Part shown: piece after piece, positions 1 to 11,053 of the stretch | Layout: the number at the start of each line of letters is the position of its first letter | Numbering within the stretch: position 1 is the first letter of the stretch | From: Paramyrothecium sp. XJ0827 | Taxonomy: Eukaryota; Ascomycota; Sordariomycetes; Hypocreales; Stachybotryaceae | Direction: 5' to 3' | Length of the DNA: 64,000 nucleotides | NCBI GenBank assembly: GCA_020881915.1 | Contig: JAJFPB010000005.1 | Location: forward strand, 372,001-436,000 | Position numbers and translations under genes: made by a program | Notes under the pieces: model-generated | The model's input: only the letters and a program-made list of their open reading frames with translations | Told to the model about the DNA's origin: nothing | Databases searched by the model: none

Positions 1-93
1 ATGCTAATTGTTGCAACTGGAACTAGCCGTAGATAAATTTGTGACGTCGCAGAGACCAGTCTTTGAGGAGTCTGGGGCTATTCACATGAATAA

Positions 94-948
94 TCATTGA
101 GACCCTGAGGCTTTTAGCTCTTTACTTGCATGGTGATCTCCATACTTGAAATCGTGCTCGTTGACGAATTTGAAGCATGCCTCAAGGAACTTCATTGACT
201 TGAGATGTAGCGGTGCTTTGTCGGAATCCAACGACCAGTAGTCCAACGAATTGGCGTGTGAGGTGTTCACTAGTAACTGGCCGTTCCCAGAGGACCGTAT
301 ATATGGTGGGTGCGGTTTTCGGAATATAACCTCTTGCCCAGGAATCTCTGGAACTGTGATTCGGCTGTCCACAGGCCACGTATCCTGCCCGTTGCTCTGA
401 AGGATGCGAAGTGGCGGACCCTTCTCCGTGACTTCGGGGTCCCATTTGAAGATCATCCATTTCAGCCCGCACGCCATGATCAGATACAGCATCTTTTGGG
501 GGTGTTTATCCTCGAGCCCACAGACAGCTTCGTTCATGATTGCATTCCAGCCGTCTGGAGTATCAGCATGAGCTGCTTTGCACTCGATCCAGACACAGTC
601 ACGTTCAAACCAAGTAGCCACTGGATCTTTGGCAGGATTGAAATGGCAATCCCAAGTCCTTTGGATCACGATGACGAAGTGTTTGGTCCACCAGCTTTCA
701 GCTCTCGAAAGCTTCTCGACCTCTCTTCGCTTATCGCTCCATCTTGGACCGCAAGGAACAAGCGAACGACTTGAGAGGTAATTGCGTGATAGTGCCGACC
801 AACCTTCACGCACAACTCCCTCAAGAGTAAAGTCTGGGTGTTCTCCGGCAATGTCCGCTATTACGATAGATGCCGATGTTCTAAGATCCCAATACGGATA
901 TACAACATGTTCATAGCTAGAGGTTCCCATGGAGATGGTATCAGCCAA
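94..948 (-). CDS. hypothetical protein, possible PD-(D/E)XK-like fold
   Basis: An uninterrupted 284-residue frame reads on the minus strand from an ATG at 948. No signal peptide or membrane segment is visible. I do not recognise the family. Around residues 105-140 there is a run ending in WIECKAA, followed about 35 residues later by the hydrophobic strand-like YLIMACGLKWMIF. An acidic residue, then E-x-K at the end of a beta strand, is the signature arrangement of PD-(D/E)XK nuclease-like folds, so that fold is possible but unproven. The composition (many W, H and D residues, no low complexity) looks like a real soluble protein. The next gene, an MFS pseudogene on the same strand, says nothing about function. 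No introns are needed, and the start could also be the internal Met at residue 7. Confidence 0.6.
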   Translation of the reverse strand: MADTISMGTSSYEHVVYPYWDLRTSASIVIADIAGEHPDFTLEGVVREGWSALSRNYLSSRSLVPCGPRWSDKRREVEKLSRAESWWTKHFVIVIQRTWDCHFNPAKDPVATWFERDCVWIECKAAHADTPDGWNAIMNEAVCGLEDKHPQKMLYLIMACGLKWMIFKWDPEVTEKGPPLRILQSNGQDTWPVDSRITVPEIPGQEVIFRKPHPPYIRSSGNGQLLVNTSHANSLDYWSLDSDKAPLHLKSMKFLEACFKFVNEHDFKYGDHHASKELKASGSQ

Positions 949-1585
949 TCAATTTCCTGTGGATTGTCACGAGCTTTTCCCTCACCTCATATTTGAGGCA
1001 AATATCGGATTGAATAGACATGCGAATTCGGTTATGTTATCGCAAGCATGTATCGTGGTTACATTTGCAGTTTCGCTGATAACCAACCGTCTGATCTGCG
1101 GGGAGTCAAGTCTTATATGGTCCATTCTTTCTACGTCCTCATTGGTGCGCGGTCTGGAGGGGAATAGGCAGCAATTGAATTTAAGCAAGACAAATCCACT
1201 TAGTTCCGAGTTCGGGGCAACAGGCAGGGATGTCGGCTTAGTAGGATCCAGGGAAGGAGAACAAGACCTTTCGGTGATTGCTTCAGTTGTGTCAATTGAT
1301 AACACCTGCGAGCACAACTGATGCGAACAATCAACAAATCAATGTGCCATAATTTTGGATTCCAGTAACTATCTTCATTCATTCCCCCTGCAACTGGGTG
1401 GATATATCTACTCAACAGATCTTGCGAGCACCGTTTTCAGACGGCGTCCACTTGAGAGAGCCCCAAGTCTTGTTTCCAAGATCCCGGGGGTAAAGCAGAT
1501 GAATAAAAGGGGAAAAGGGACCAAGCCAGAAATGAGTTCGGCGCCATTATCATAATGACATTCTGGTTCCCTTTTTCCACTTCAC
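949..1585. other. intergenic, no gene seen
   Basis: Short overlapping frames occur on both strands but none has a recognisable motif, splice signals that extend it, or a partner frame. I see nothing here beyond the upstream region of the 94-948 gene and the 3' flank of the MFS pseudogene. Confidence 0.5.
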
Positions 1586-3302
1586 TTACGTTGTGAAAAG
1601 CCTTACATCTCTACCGTCCGCATCGGCTTCCGCCAACATTTTGTTGTTAGCTCTGCGCAGGTCCCATTTCAAGAACAAACATGTTAATCCGCTCAAGGCC
1701 ACAAATGCAATGAGTAGAATCGTCGCCATCACATAACGAGGCTCGTCCTGCTCTCGAAAAACATAAGGACTCATGATGTTCCCCAGCTGTGTAATCACGG
1801 TTGATCATGCTCGTGGCCACAGCCTTCTTCTCTGGGGTTTGATAAGCACAACAGCGGCCCAAGAATACACCAGTCCGTTGGCAGCAAAGCATCCCGTAAC
1901 GTACAAGAAAGACGGCACGTAGCGCGCTGCACCGTTCAACGTGGAAACGGAGATGGTAAAGCCAACAATGGAGACAGCCATGGGAATGGCAATGTGTAGG
2001 GAGCGTTCGTTGCGCTTGTCGCTCGACCAAGAGATAAAGAAAGACATGCCTGCTCCGATGAGAAAGGGTGGTGCGGTGCACAAGAGGGTGATTGTGTTGG
2101 AGCCGAAGCCGAAACCTTTGACAATCGAAGGATAGAAATAGTTGAAACCATATGCTGCATGATTGCAGATGAGCATAAAAATCTGTCAAGATGTATGCAT
2201 GGTTAGAGACAATTCGAAATGGTCACCAAGATACGGGGATTGCTTACAAAGGCCCAGGTTCGGTAATCAGTAACCGCACTACGAAAACCATACCATACGG
2301 AACGGTTGCTTTCTTGAGCAATTCGATCCATGGCAATTCTCTCGCCGGCCACCTTTCGCTATTCCTCTGTCAAAAGCCACCTCTGACTCCCAGTATTTGA
2401 CTCGGGAAAGTCAGGCAACAGGACAAGAGATACCAGAGCCAAAACGAAGTTGATGGAACCGATGATGATGTATAGCTACTAATTTACCACAGCATGAGCT
2501 CGTCGTACTATTGCATTGGAATGGAATGGGGTGACAAACTCTCCAGCCGGCAAGCCTCGCGCTTGATCAAGCTGGGAGAACACTCCTGCAGAGATGAGGC
2601 CTGAAAAAGCCGTAGCCACGACAAGACCAGAATAGAGGATAGCCATACGGAGTCCCGGCTCGCGCTTGGTGTACCAGCATGAAAGCAGATAAAAGCACCG
2701 GGGAAGAAGGGGCCCTCGGAAATTCCAGTAGACAGCGCACGGCAATCAGCTGACCGAAACTGTTGACAGAAGACGTCGAAGCAGAGACAGCGGACCAGAC
2801 GCAAGCCCAAAGTGGAAGGTAGAGGGATGGCCGTACACGAGTCAAAATCATGTTACCCAGAATTTGCATGAGCATGTATCTGGGGAGTTGTCAGTGTTTG
2901 AGATTCCATCAACCACAGAAAAGTACTGGGTGGTTCTAACCCAACATTGAGGATAGAAACGGCAGTGCTGAACTGCTCTCCGGAACGGTTCAAGTCTTGG
3001 ACAATTGTGTTGAGTTTTGCCTGCCTATCGCTTGATAAGTAAGGCAATGCTTTGGACGGACGATGTTCTTACGCAATGGCGGTTCGGTCAAGGTAATTGA
3101 ACAAATACAAGATCCAGATGATTGGCATCAAAGTATAGTCCAGCTTACAAACCAGGCTCTTGGAGGTTCGGTGCCAGCTCTCGTCCATGACAATTGTCGA
3201 GCCGTTCGCTCCAAGGTTCTCCATGCCTCCATGCTTGGAATGTTCCTTGTGCTCTGAAGCAGTTTTCTCAAGGTCACTGGCCGTCATACTTGCTGTAGTC
3301 AA
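1586..3302 (-). pseudogene. decayed MFS transporter (allantoate/nicotinate permease-like)
   Basis: The minus strand from 3302 encodes, in order, the hallmarks of a fungal anion:cation symporter of the Dal5/Tna1 type: the N-terminal helix region PIIWILYLFNYLDRTAIA, then QAKLNTIVQDLN, FYLLSCWYTKREPGLRMAILYSG, LPDFPESN, ERIAMDRIAQ, MLICNHAAYGFNYFYPSIVK, TPEKKAVATSMIN and QLGNIMSPYVF. These pieces are no longer in one frame. Two compensating frame changes occur within about 40 bp near 2705-2740 (between RCLL, the stretch GPFFPGA, and FYLLSCWY). An in-frame TAG lies at 2359-2361, directly after the WLLTEE stretch. Further indels precede TPEKKA (about 1845) and follow SMIN (about 1800). Introns near 3050, 2870-2940 and 2180-2245 still look normal. 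So many independent lesions cannot be explained by splicing, so the transporter should be non-functional. Confidence 0.85.
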
Positions 3303-4296
3303 TTGGCGTTTGATTGAGTAAACAATGAAGCGTCGAGTTGACGAGACGGAGAGGATACGGATCCTATATAAGTGACATCCAGAAGCTGGTCATCAAGCTC
3401 TCCAGAGCGCTGAATGAATAGTAGGCATGAATGGTTTTGAGCACGGTTCCGAAGCCAAATCCGGGGGAATGGGGTAGGGAATCTGGGTTACTGACCCGAG
3501 CGGCCTCCGCACCATGAGTTCTGGTGTCGGTCAGCCCTAGGCCGAAAAGCAATACAAGGGCGTTAAGCTTGGATGACGATGGCGACTCTACGCAGAGTGG
3601 AGCATGAGCTTTAGTTGAGTCCTGCTTGATGTATGACAACGCTCGGCCTTGGGCCGATCGCAGAGTTACGGCCCTAGAGTCGCAGCCAATCTTAGTGTGG
3701 AGAAAGTCCGCGATCCAATCGCATCGCGTCCGACGACTATGCGTCCGACGACTATGCCAGGGCAATCATTCTAGGCCCGACCAGGGAAGAATTGTGCCAG
3801 CAGCGATTCATTCTACCAAAGTAATACCCTGGACCTACGATGTGAACCTTGCTTGGAGCTCGTTGGACAACCTCTGCGACTGGATCGGCTCCTGTCCGAA
3901 GCCTGCCAGCTTGAAGCCAGTGCCTCATCTTTCGTAGCACTTGTCCTGCGTAGCAAAGGGCTCAATGACCTCGGGAGAGAAATCGACCTTTGCAAGCAAG
4001 GTAACATCACAAGTCAGCTGGACCTCATGCGACATTGTGAGAATTGCACAAACCACCATCTATTGTGGAGATAGCCGAGTAGGCTCTGCAGTGATCAACC
4101 TCTATTCAATGTGTAACCTTTGATGATGAAATGTCCAGTCAAGCTGCCAGCATGATGTCGGCACCGCTTTTTGTTCGATGACTCCACTTCGGGAGATGAA
4201 AGAATCCTCATTTGGCTTGCAGATCTTCCTCAATTTCCGTCTCACTCCACATGATGCATCCATACTTGCACCTGGTGGATGATAGGTGACTCGCAT
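3303..4296. other. intergenic, no gene seen
   Basis: About 1 kb without a convincing frame. Overlapping short frames on both strands share no family motif. The only structure noticed is a 15-bp perfect tandem duplication at 3726-3755. Confidence 0.5.
3726..3755. repeat. 15-bp perfect tandem duplication
   Basis: The unit GCGTCCGACGACTAT occurs twice head to tail at 3726-3740 and 3741-3755. It is probably a slippage product. Only two copies exist and no function is suggested. Confidence 0.8.
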
Positions 4297-4887
4297 TCAA
4301 AATGGTATATTCTGCACAGCTGCCCTCACCGTCTCTCTAAAGTCAAACTCGCCACCAAGCAGCAACTTGGCCTTTGAGTCGGTGGCGTTCTCCAGAATGA
4401 GCTTTTGTGCCAACAGCGTCCTTCCAAGAAGGTCATTGTGCAGCTCTTGCAACGCCACCTTGTTCGTGATTTTCGGGAAGTCGATGGCATTACCATTTGC
4501 ATCCTTTAGCTGGCCTGCTCGTGCGTCCCATGACCACTCCCACGGGTACGAGTCATCGGCGTATGCCCAGGCGTTGCCGAGCTCCTTGCACTTGCGTGAG
4601 ACGCCCTGGGGTAGGAACTTGAACAGGTAATCCGTATACGTAGTTTGTACAGAATCCATCGAGAAGAGAAGACCGGGGTGCGTGTTGGCGGCATCGATCT
4701 TGCAGATGGTCGCCGTGGGCGGTTCCAGATACTTGAACCTAGGATGGTTACAAAGTGCTCGTAGCAGGGCAGCATGCTGCACGCCCGCATTGAACACCTG
4801 TTCTGGGGATGGATGTTCAGTGTAGTTCTCAGGCCAAGACATGATGCTGGAATTCGTGTGGTTTGTTGGAGTCTGTCGTGTTCTCAT
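4297..4887 (-). CDS. hypothetical protein
   Basis: A continuous frame of 196 residues on the minus strand. A second in-frame Met at residue 16 (position 4842, reading MSWPENY) may be the real start, giving 181 residues. The protein looks soluble. It has clustered aromatic residues (WAYADDSYPWEWSWDARAG) in the middle and a helical, Leu-rich C-terminal third (LHNDLLGRTLLAQKLILENA). No signal peptide, membrane segment or catalytic motif is recognised, and I cannot assign a family. It is intact and intronless. Its stop at 4297 and its distance from the next gene give no operon-like context. Confidence 0.5.
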   Translation of the reverse strand: MRTRQTPTNHTNSSIMSWPENYTEHPSPEQVFNAGVQHAALLRALCNHPRFKYLEPPTATICKIDAANTHPGLLFSMDSVQTTYTDYLFKFLPQGVSRKCKELGNAWAYADDSYPWEWSWDARAGQLKDANGNAIDFPKITNKVALQELHNDLLGRTLLAQKLILENATDSKAKLLLGGEFDFRETVRAAVQNIPF

Positions 4888-5299
4888 GGTGCAGAGTTTA
4901 GACTGTCAACCCCCGGTTGCGTTCCCCGCGCCTGGGATGGAATCCACGTGACGCGACCTTCGACACTGCTCCTATATCACTTTTCACACAACGCGGACAA
5001 TGTAACGAATTGTAACTAAAGACCTTGGTAACACTTTGATTGATTTTATATACACAGATGGGTTTAATCATGATAGCGTAATTCTTACCTTCTATTTCAA
5101 TTCTAATTTTGAAGATGGTTCCGTCTCTACTGTCCCATGATCCTACCCTGTACTATCATCAGCAGCACTGTATGGTTTCCTACCTTGTTCAACTCCCATT
5201 GATGTCCCACAACTCAACAGAACCCCCATTGATAACTGCAAACCGTATGCGACAGTTCAGATGAAATGATCAAGTCACATCATTCCGTCTATGTTTCCA
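4888..5299. other. intergenic, no gene seen
   Basis: AT-rich spacer between the hypothetical gene and the 3' end of the glycosyltransferase-like gene. Nothing recognisable. Confidence 0.5.
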
Positions 5300-8200
5300 T
5301 TATGTTTCCACCCATGCTCCCCATCTCAGCAGACGCTGATCCATGTCAAAGTCCGTAACCCACTTGACCCCCCGAGATTCAAGGTACCAAACGAGCATGC
5401 ATTCAATCGCACAGTTTATCGGCCTGTTGCACAATGCTTCGTCGATACCGGGCGGAAGGTCGACGCAGCCTTCATAGGAGCGATTCGCGGATAGGCCTGG
5501 GTACGCGGCGATCTCGACGATTTCCGGCAGCATGGGGTACATCCACAGCCAGTGGCTCATGGCAGGGACACTGCCGTATGCGACTTGATCCGAAGCAGCT
5601 GAAACAGTTAGCATGATTCCATATTACCAGATCGTACTAAACAAACCTATTGCTACCAGTGAAGTAAATAGTGTGGCCGTAAATAAGACAATATCATATT
5701 CAATATCGTATTGCCTGCACGGTATTTTTATACCGTGCAGTGCAAGCAACACCGGAAACCGTGCAATACAGTGCATGGTCGTTCAAATATCGTATAAATA
5801 TGATATCAAATATAGTGCAAGTACTATGTAATACGAGTAGTACGAGGATTCTCCCCATATATGAAGCATTATGAAGATCCCAATTTACAGGACTTTTTAC
5901 TAACGAAGTGTAACCTGGTTGATCTGCACTCGGTTGATGCCGATACTAATAACGCCACCAAATAAAGGCCTCGTCACAAACTCCTGAGTGTTTGAGTGAG
6001 TATGTAACAAGCTCGCCAGCTCTCCGAGAGCTTTCAGTTCTTCTTTTCTTCAATGCAATCAATTTGTTGGTTTCCAAGCATGCTTCTGGACGAATAAGGC
6101 CTATGCCCCTGACATGAAGCGTGTCAGCTCCTGAACTTTTCCCTACTTCCTCAACAAGTCTTATCCTACTAAATAATGGCTTCTCAGCGCTCAGGCATTA
6201 GCGCTTCCTTCACGGCTACATCATCCCAGACTTCCCTAGCCCCTGATTCGTCGGTTATCAGCGACAACGGAGATTCTGATGTCGGAGAGACATCTATTTC
6301 GCCGTTGTTAACCTCTCAATTTAAGAAGAAGAAGCGTACGTCGAAGATATGGGATCATACGCCCTTCGGAAGGAATCAGATCGTCCGTAATACGGAAGGT
6401 CAGATTATATGGCGTTGCAAGTACTGTAAAGGGAAGCCTGCCGAATATCTCGAAAATGGAGGCACGGCACACATCTACAAGCACCTTAAATCTCACACTA
6501 CTCTCGATATATTAACGCCTAATGAAGAAAGGGCTGCTAAGACAAGGAATCACCTTGTGGAAGCCTTCTCACGGATGTCTCAGAACACGAATCCCCTCAA
6601 ACGCCGTCGACACGATGACGAAACGACAGATCTTGACGCTGATAAGTTTGAGCAACTGTATGTAGAGTGGATTGCAGACTGCGGGATTGCACTTTGTATA
6701 GCAACAAGAGAAAGCTTTCGAGCGTAAGTGCTCTAATACACTTAATATTAATGGTTCATATACTAATCTTATGCCCTTTTAGCTTGCTCAAATTCCTCAA
6801 TCCTGGAGTCCTCTCGATTTTACCTACATCACATCAAACGATTCGCGAGTGGGTGATGCGAACGTTTGAGACGCAAAAGCGACGTATACGACAAGTTCTC
6901 CAATCAGCTATCTCGAGAATACACTTCACCGTCGATATATGGTCCTCTCCAAATAAGCTTGGTATCCTTGGTACTGTTGCACACTTCATTGATAGCAACG
7001 GCGAGCTGGTTTCATATTGTGTCGCTTTACGAGAGGTACACGGCAAGCATTCAGGAGAGAATCAGGCCCATATTGTGATGAATGTCGTCGAGGACTACGG
7101 AATTGTCACCCAGATTGGATACTTTGTTTCAGACAATGCAGACTCGAATGATACGTTGATGAATTCTCTACAGAAATGCATGCCTCTATCAATTTATTGA
7201 GAGAATAATACTAATGATTGATAGTGTTGAACGAGAGGCACAATATCATATACGACGCGAAACATCACCGCCTTCGTTGTAACGGTCATACCATCAATCT
7301 AGCGGCTCATGCGTTTATGTTCCCAAAAACCGCACCCGACGAAGCCCCTACGAAAAACCAGGTTAAAAAGGACACTACGAGCGAATATATCAAGCCTTCA
7401 GACGCTGATATATTGAAGTGGAGGAAGGCTGGTCCTCTTGGCAAGCTCCACAACATCGTTGTCTTTATCCGATGTAGTCCACAACGGATACAGAGGTTTA
7501 AAGAGATCAGTGAGAAAAAGGGTCTTCTTCGTGACAACGATACAAGATGGAACTCAAAGTACTACATGATTGAGAGAGCCATTGAGCTCGCAGATCAAAT
7601 TGATTACTATTGCTCAAAGGAGAAGGACCTTAAGCTTGATTCGCGTATGCTATATATCCAATTGAGAGGACAACACTAATAGTTTCTAGTTTCCGAACAA
7701 GACTGGGCTGAACTGAAAAAATTTGCAACTTCCTCAAGTCATTCACCGATGCCACCAAGGCTGCAGAAGGTCACGCGCATACAATCGATCGAACGCTACC
7801 CATAATGGACTTCCTGCTTAGCAAATTTGAGGCTGCACGAATCGAGTACGCAGATGACGCTTTTATGACGCCTTGTATTGATGCTGGATGGGCGAAACTC
7901 GACGCATATTACACTCTTACAGAGCGGTCACCTGCTTATGTTGCAGCTATTGTCCTCAGCCCTCATCGAAAGTGGCACTACTTTGACACCGCCTGGGAGG
8001 AACATCCTGAGTGGATTGAGAGCAATAAGTCTGCCGTAGAAGATCTCTGGAAGTCTCGTTACGCACCAGTCGCCAAGTCAGCGGAGTCGTCGGCCCAGTC
8101 CTTGGTTGAAAAGCCACTAGTGAAGAACTCGTTTCTTGCATGGGAAGACGAACATGAGGATCCCGAGCTTCCTACCCTATTTGACGAGTATCAGAACTAT

Positions 8201-10313
8201 ATATCAGCCCCAAGAATCAAAGTCAAGGATGTACGAAGGTGGTGGCTTGAGGATACACAACAAACGCTCTATCCAAACCTTTCCAAAATGGCGCTCGATC
8301 TTTTGTCAATTCATGCGATGTCTGCTGAGCCAGAACGTCTCTTCTCTGATACAAAAATCACCCTCCAAGATCGCAGGAACAGGTTAGGGATTGATATAAT
8401 TGAGGCAATTGAGTGCATAAAGTCCTGGTCGAAGACTCACAAATTGGCTTGGGTTGACGACGTTGAGCTTGTCTTGGATACAGCTATCATTGGAGAAGAG
8501 GAACAGCAGGGGTCTTCTAACATTATACCTGATATTACGAGCAATAGATAGTATGCAAACAATTCAAACTCATAATGCTCGAATCTGTGGAGTTTTCTTT
8601 TGACCTCTAGATCTACCTACTTCATTCTCACGCTTAAGCAATAGGAGTGACGTTAAATTAGTCAATTATGTAGCTTAAGTAAACCCTTAACATACGCGAG
8701 CGAGGTCTAGGAAAACGTTTTCCTGAGCGTTCTCGTTATCTGGCAATAGTATAATCTTATATGTTGACTGTGAATGGCTTCATCTTGTTAGGGTCCGTGA
8801 GACTATCTTGAGCCTCAACCTTACTCAATGTGGTTAGTTTTATGCTTAGGCCATGCGGCTCTTCGCACGCCGTGCGATATGATATTACGATACGATATTG
8901 CTTAAATATAGTGGAATACCGTATGCCGTGCAGTGCACCGAATTCCTAAACAATCCAGTGCAGTGTGGCGTTGAAAAAATATCGTATACCGTATTTTGCA
9001 CTATTTACTTCACTGATTGCTACGCCACTCATTTTGCCGCAGTAGTAGTAGTGCTCCTCGATGGGGTGAGGGAGGATCAGCGTGTTGTCACCCAGGTCTT
9101 CCAGACTCCAGAACTCCGGCTGGCTTGAAATGTTGGTGTCTGGACGAACGCGCATGACAGTGTCATGTGTAGTGCCGTGTATACCGTTCCACTTCCACCA
9201 GCTCTTCGCGGCAAGCCAAACAGTTCGAAGCTGGTTGTTCAGACGATGCAAGTGATCGCCACACGGTGTTGCGTGCATGGCTTTGGGGCCACCTGGATAG
9301 CCAACCTCCTCATCTGCTATTGAAACAACATTGACTGTGTGCAGGGAGTCGCCGTAGCATTCGCGCATGTCCTTCTCCATGGACTCTGGCGTCCTGCCGC
9401 GCCGCAAATCGTCGTCTTCGTAGAGAACGTAGGCGAACACATCGACTTTTGTGAATTGAGGATTTGATACAATGTGCTGGAACTGGGACTTGCACGCGAT
9501 GTGGTTCGTTCGATATAAACCTGCCACGATCAATGCAAGGCTGCGGTCTTTCTCGCGATCGATGCTCGGTACAAAGAGATCGCATACGCCTGAAATGCTG
9601 AGCTTGCCATCGTTCGTGAGCAGTAGCTCTCCGGCATGCTCCTTCTTCTCTTCGGATATCTTCGTGTTCCAGCAGTCGGATAGCATGTCGCTATGCCATA
9701 CAGTCGTCCATGGGCCTTCGGGCTCGCCTTGCACCCCGATGCGTGTACGCTCCTGCTCCCTTTCAACGACCAATTTATGGTCTCCACGGTTTTCCCCAGT
9801 ACCAGTCCACCAGACCGGGAGGCCATCAGTAGATAGAACCACATTGCCAGTAGATCGTAGCGTCAAAATGTGTCGCCCGTTCGTGGATGAAAAGCTCTCC
9901 CCTGCTGATAATAGGGTTCCTTTATCGTCTGGTTTAAGAGTGGCGGTGCTTGGCCCGTCCTGTTGGCCACTAGCGGGCACGGAGATTATATTGTCATTCG
10001 ACGAGGTCACGATATTTTCTGATGCCAAGGCTTCTATATCTGGCAGGGATATATTGATGTCTGAGCTGACCGTGTCGCCTCGCGTAGTCGTGATGATGTC
10101 GGGACTAAGTAGCTTCTCTGGTATCGTAGAAGAGGGATTCCACTCTGCAGAAAGATTCGTCGATACGCTCCATGTGAAGAGCATGAAAGTGACAAGTGTC
10201 ACGGTAGAGAAGAGGCCGAAAATGGCCAGTCTTCGATCATGGTGAATAGCGGACAGCCCGTTCCGCAGCAGCATCATCTTGCTTTCAGGTGGAAGTGCGG
10301 ATGGAGAAACCAA
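5300..10313 (-). CDS. B-lectin/glycosyltransferase-like membrane protein, intron invaded by a hAT element
   Basis: Exon 1 runs 10313-9029 and exon 2 runs 5598-5300; together they encode 527 residues. The N-terminus has one membrane anchor (about residues 28-50, LAIFGLFSTVTLVTFMLF), typical of a type II Golgi protein. Next comes a bulb-lectin-like repeat (SFSSTNGRHILTLRSTGNVV ... PVWWTGTG), then a C-terminal region beginning LALIVAGLYRTN and containing VMRVRPDTNI and, after the splice, DQVAYGSVPAMSHWLW. This resembles a sugar transferase with an R-x-R-x-D-type motif. The intron would originally have been 63 nt (a GTGGCG donor at 9028, a weak site, chosen because it is the only one keeping phase; acceptor TTTCAG at 5599; branch TGCTAAC). 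A hAT transposon now lies inside it, so the intron is about 3.4 kb. If the intron is not removed, translation runs into the element and stops at 8946, losing the C-terminal 99 residues. Substrate is unknown. Confidence 0.7.
5649..5673. repeat. left target duplication and inverted repeat of the hAT element
   Basis: Target-site duplication ATTGCTAC at 5649-5656, then the 17-bp terminal inverted repeat at 5657-5673. Confidence 0.95.
5717..5738. repeat. subterminal palindrome of the hAT element
   Basis: Nine-base arms GCACGGTAT / ATACCGTGC surround a TTTT loop. A related small palindrome (GCACG-C-CGTGC) lies near the other end at 8865-8875. The motif CCGTGCAGTGCA occurs beside both. These are probable transposase-binding or hairpin sites; that role is inferred from other hAT elements. 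Confidence 0.7.
6176..8551 (+). pseudogene. hAT transposase, interrupted by a frameshift
   Basis: The product would cut and paste the surrounding element. Exon 1 (6176-6723) carries a BED-type zinc finger (SKIWDHTPF ... WRCKYCKG ... HIYKHLKSH). After a clear intron (6724-6782) come the catalytic-core landmarks FTVDIWSSPNKLG, DNADSNDT and RLRCNGHTINL, then the C-terminal hAT dimerisation segment (LDLLSIHAMSAEPERLFS ... RNRLG). A 7645-7689 intron with GTATGC and TTCTAG is convincing. A junction near 7155-7237 is less certain, and some core sequence appears to be missing there. In the exon starting at 7690 the frame of SEQDWAELKK does not continue into the next conserved stretch (LKSFTDATKAAEGH). 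One base appears to be missing near the A/T run at 7715-7727. Unless an unseen splice repairs this, the copy cannot make full-length transposase, but its ends could still be moved by another copy. Confidence 0.75.
8999..9023. repeat. right inverted repeat and target duplication of the hAT element
   Basis: CACTATTTACTTCACTG at 8999-9015 is the exact reverse complement of the left end. ATTGCTAC follows at 9016-9023. Confidence 0.95.
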
Positions 10314-11053
10314 GGCTCAGGGCCAAGAAAAAAACCGGTGCCGGGTCTAGGAACAAAGAATACATGCATTGATGTTCAAGAAAATTTTGGGATTGAGCGT
10401 GCCGTGGAATGCGAACCAGGCTTGCGCCATCCACCGGTCTCATCCCTTGTCAGTATGAAGCGCCGCTGGGACTAAGAAAAGGTAAGACAAGATAAGAGCA
10501 ATGGTGATCTGCAATTAGACATGGAGATTGTGAGTGAAACAACTTGCCGAGATCTTCAATGCAATAGTTCATCTGCATGCAAGCATGTGGGTTTCTCTGA
10601 ACGTTGCTGCATGAGATGACGAATGTCAGTCCCGTTACAGAAATTGATCTGTGTAACAATTGTCCAGGACACTAAGCACCTCACGTCATGATACGCCAAG
10701 ACGGTTCAACGAGTGGGAAGTTGCACTGTATCTGCACACGGGCCTATTGTTGTGAAGACAAGCTTTTGGTGGGGGCGCAAACGGTATGGTGAGACATATT
10801 TGCAGCGTTGAGGATCGCCCTGATACCAAGGGGGCATTCCAGCTGGCCCCAATAGCTTGATATGACGGCCCTCTTATCATGCTGGGAAGGATTATTATTG
10901 AGGGATACAATTTATGGCGGGCCAGATCATCGGTTGTTGAGAATGCTGACTCCTCGCTATCATCCTTGACTACTCTGTCGCCGTCGCACTGCGCTCTAAT
11001 CCGCCCCGTGCGACTTTCAATCACGCGGGTATCGCGACAAGCTGGCAGCCATC
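10314..11053. other. divergent intergenic region
   Basis: This 740-bp spacer lies between the glycosyltransferase-like gene (minus) and the cysteine-rich gene (plus), so it should hold both promoters. Only short unsupported frames occur. Confidence 0.5.

Larger units (their letters stand above)
5657..9015 (+). mobile_element. complete hAT-family DNA transposon, 3359 bp
   Basis: The ends are perfect 17-bp inverted repeats: CAGTGAAGTAAATAGTG at 5657-5673 and its reverse complement at 8999-9015. They are flanked by an 8-bp direct duplication ATTGCTAC (5649-5656 and 9016-9023), exactly the size hAT elements generate. The single gene inside has a BED-type zinc finger and a hAT C-terminal dimerisation region. 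Subterminal DNA on both sides is rich in ATATCGTA and CCGTGCAGTGCA motifs, the usual kind of transposase-binding array. The element lies antisense to, and inside the intron of, the glycosyltransferase-like gene. Perfect inverted repeats and target duplication indicate a fairly recent insertion, although the transposase gene seems frameshifted. Confidence 0.95.

Noticed and set aside
9472..10245. A 257-codon plus-strand frame
   Set aside because: It is antisense to exon 1 of the glycosyltransferase-like gene, whose protein has clear domain structure; the plus frame has none.
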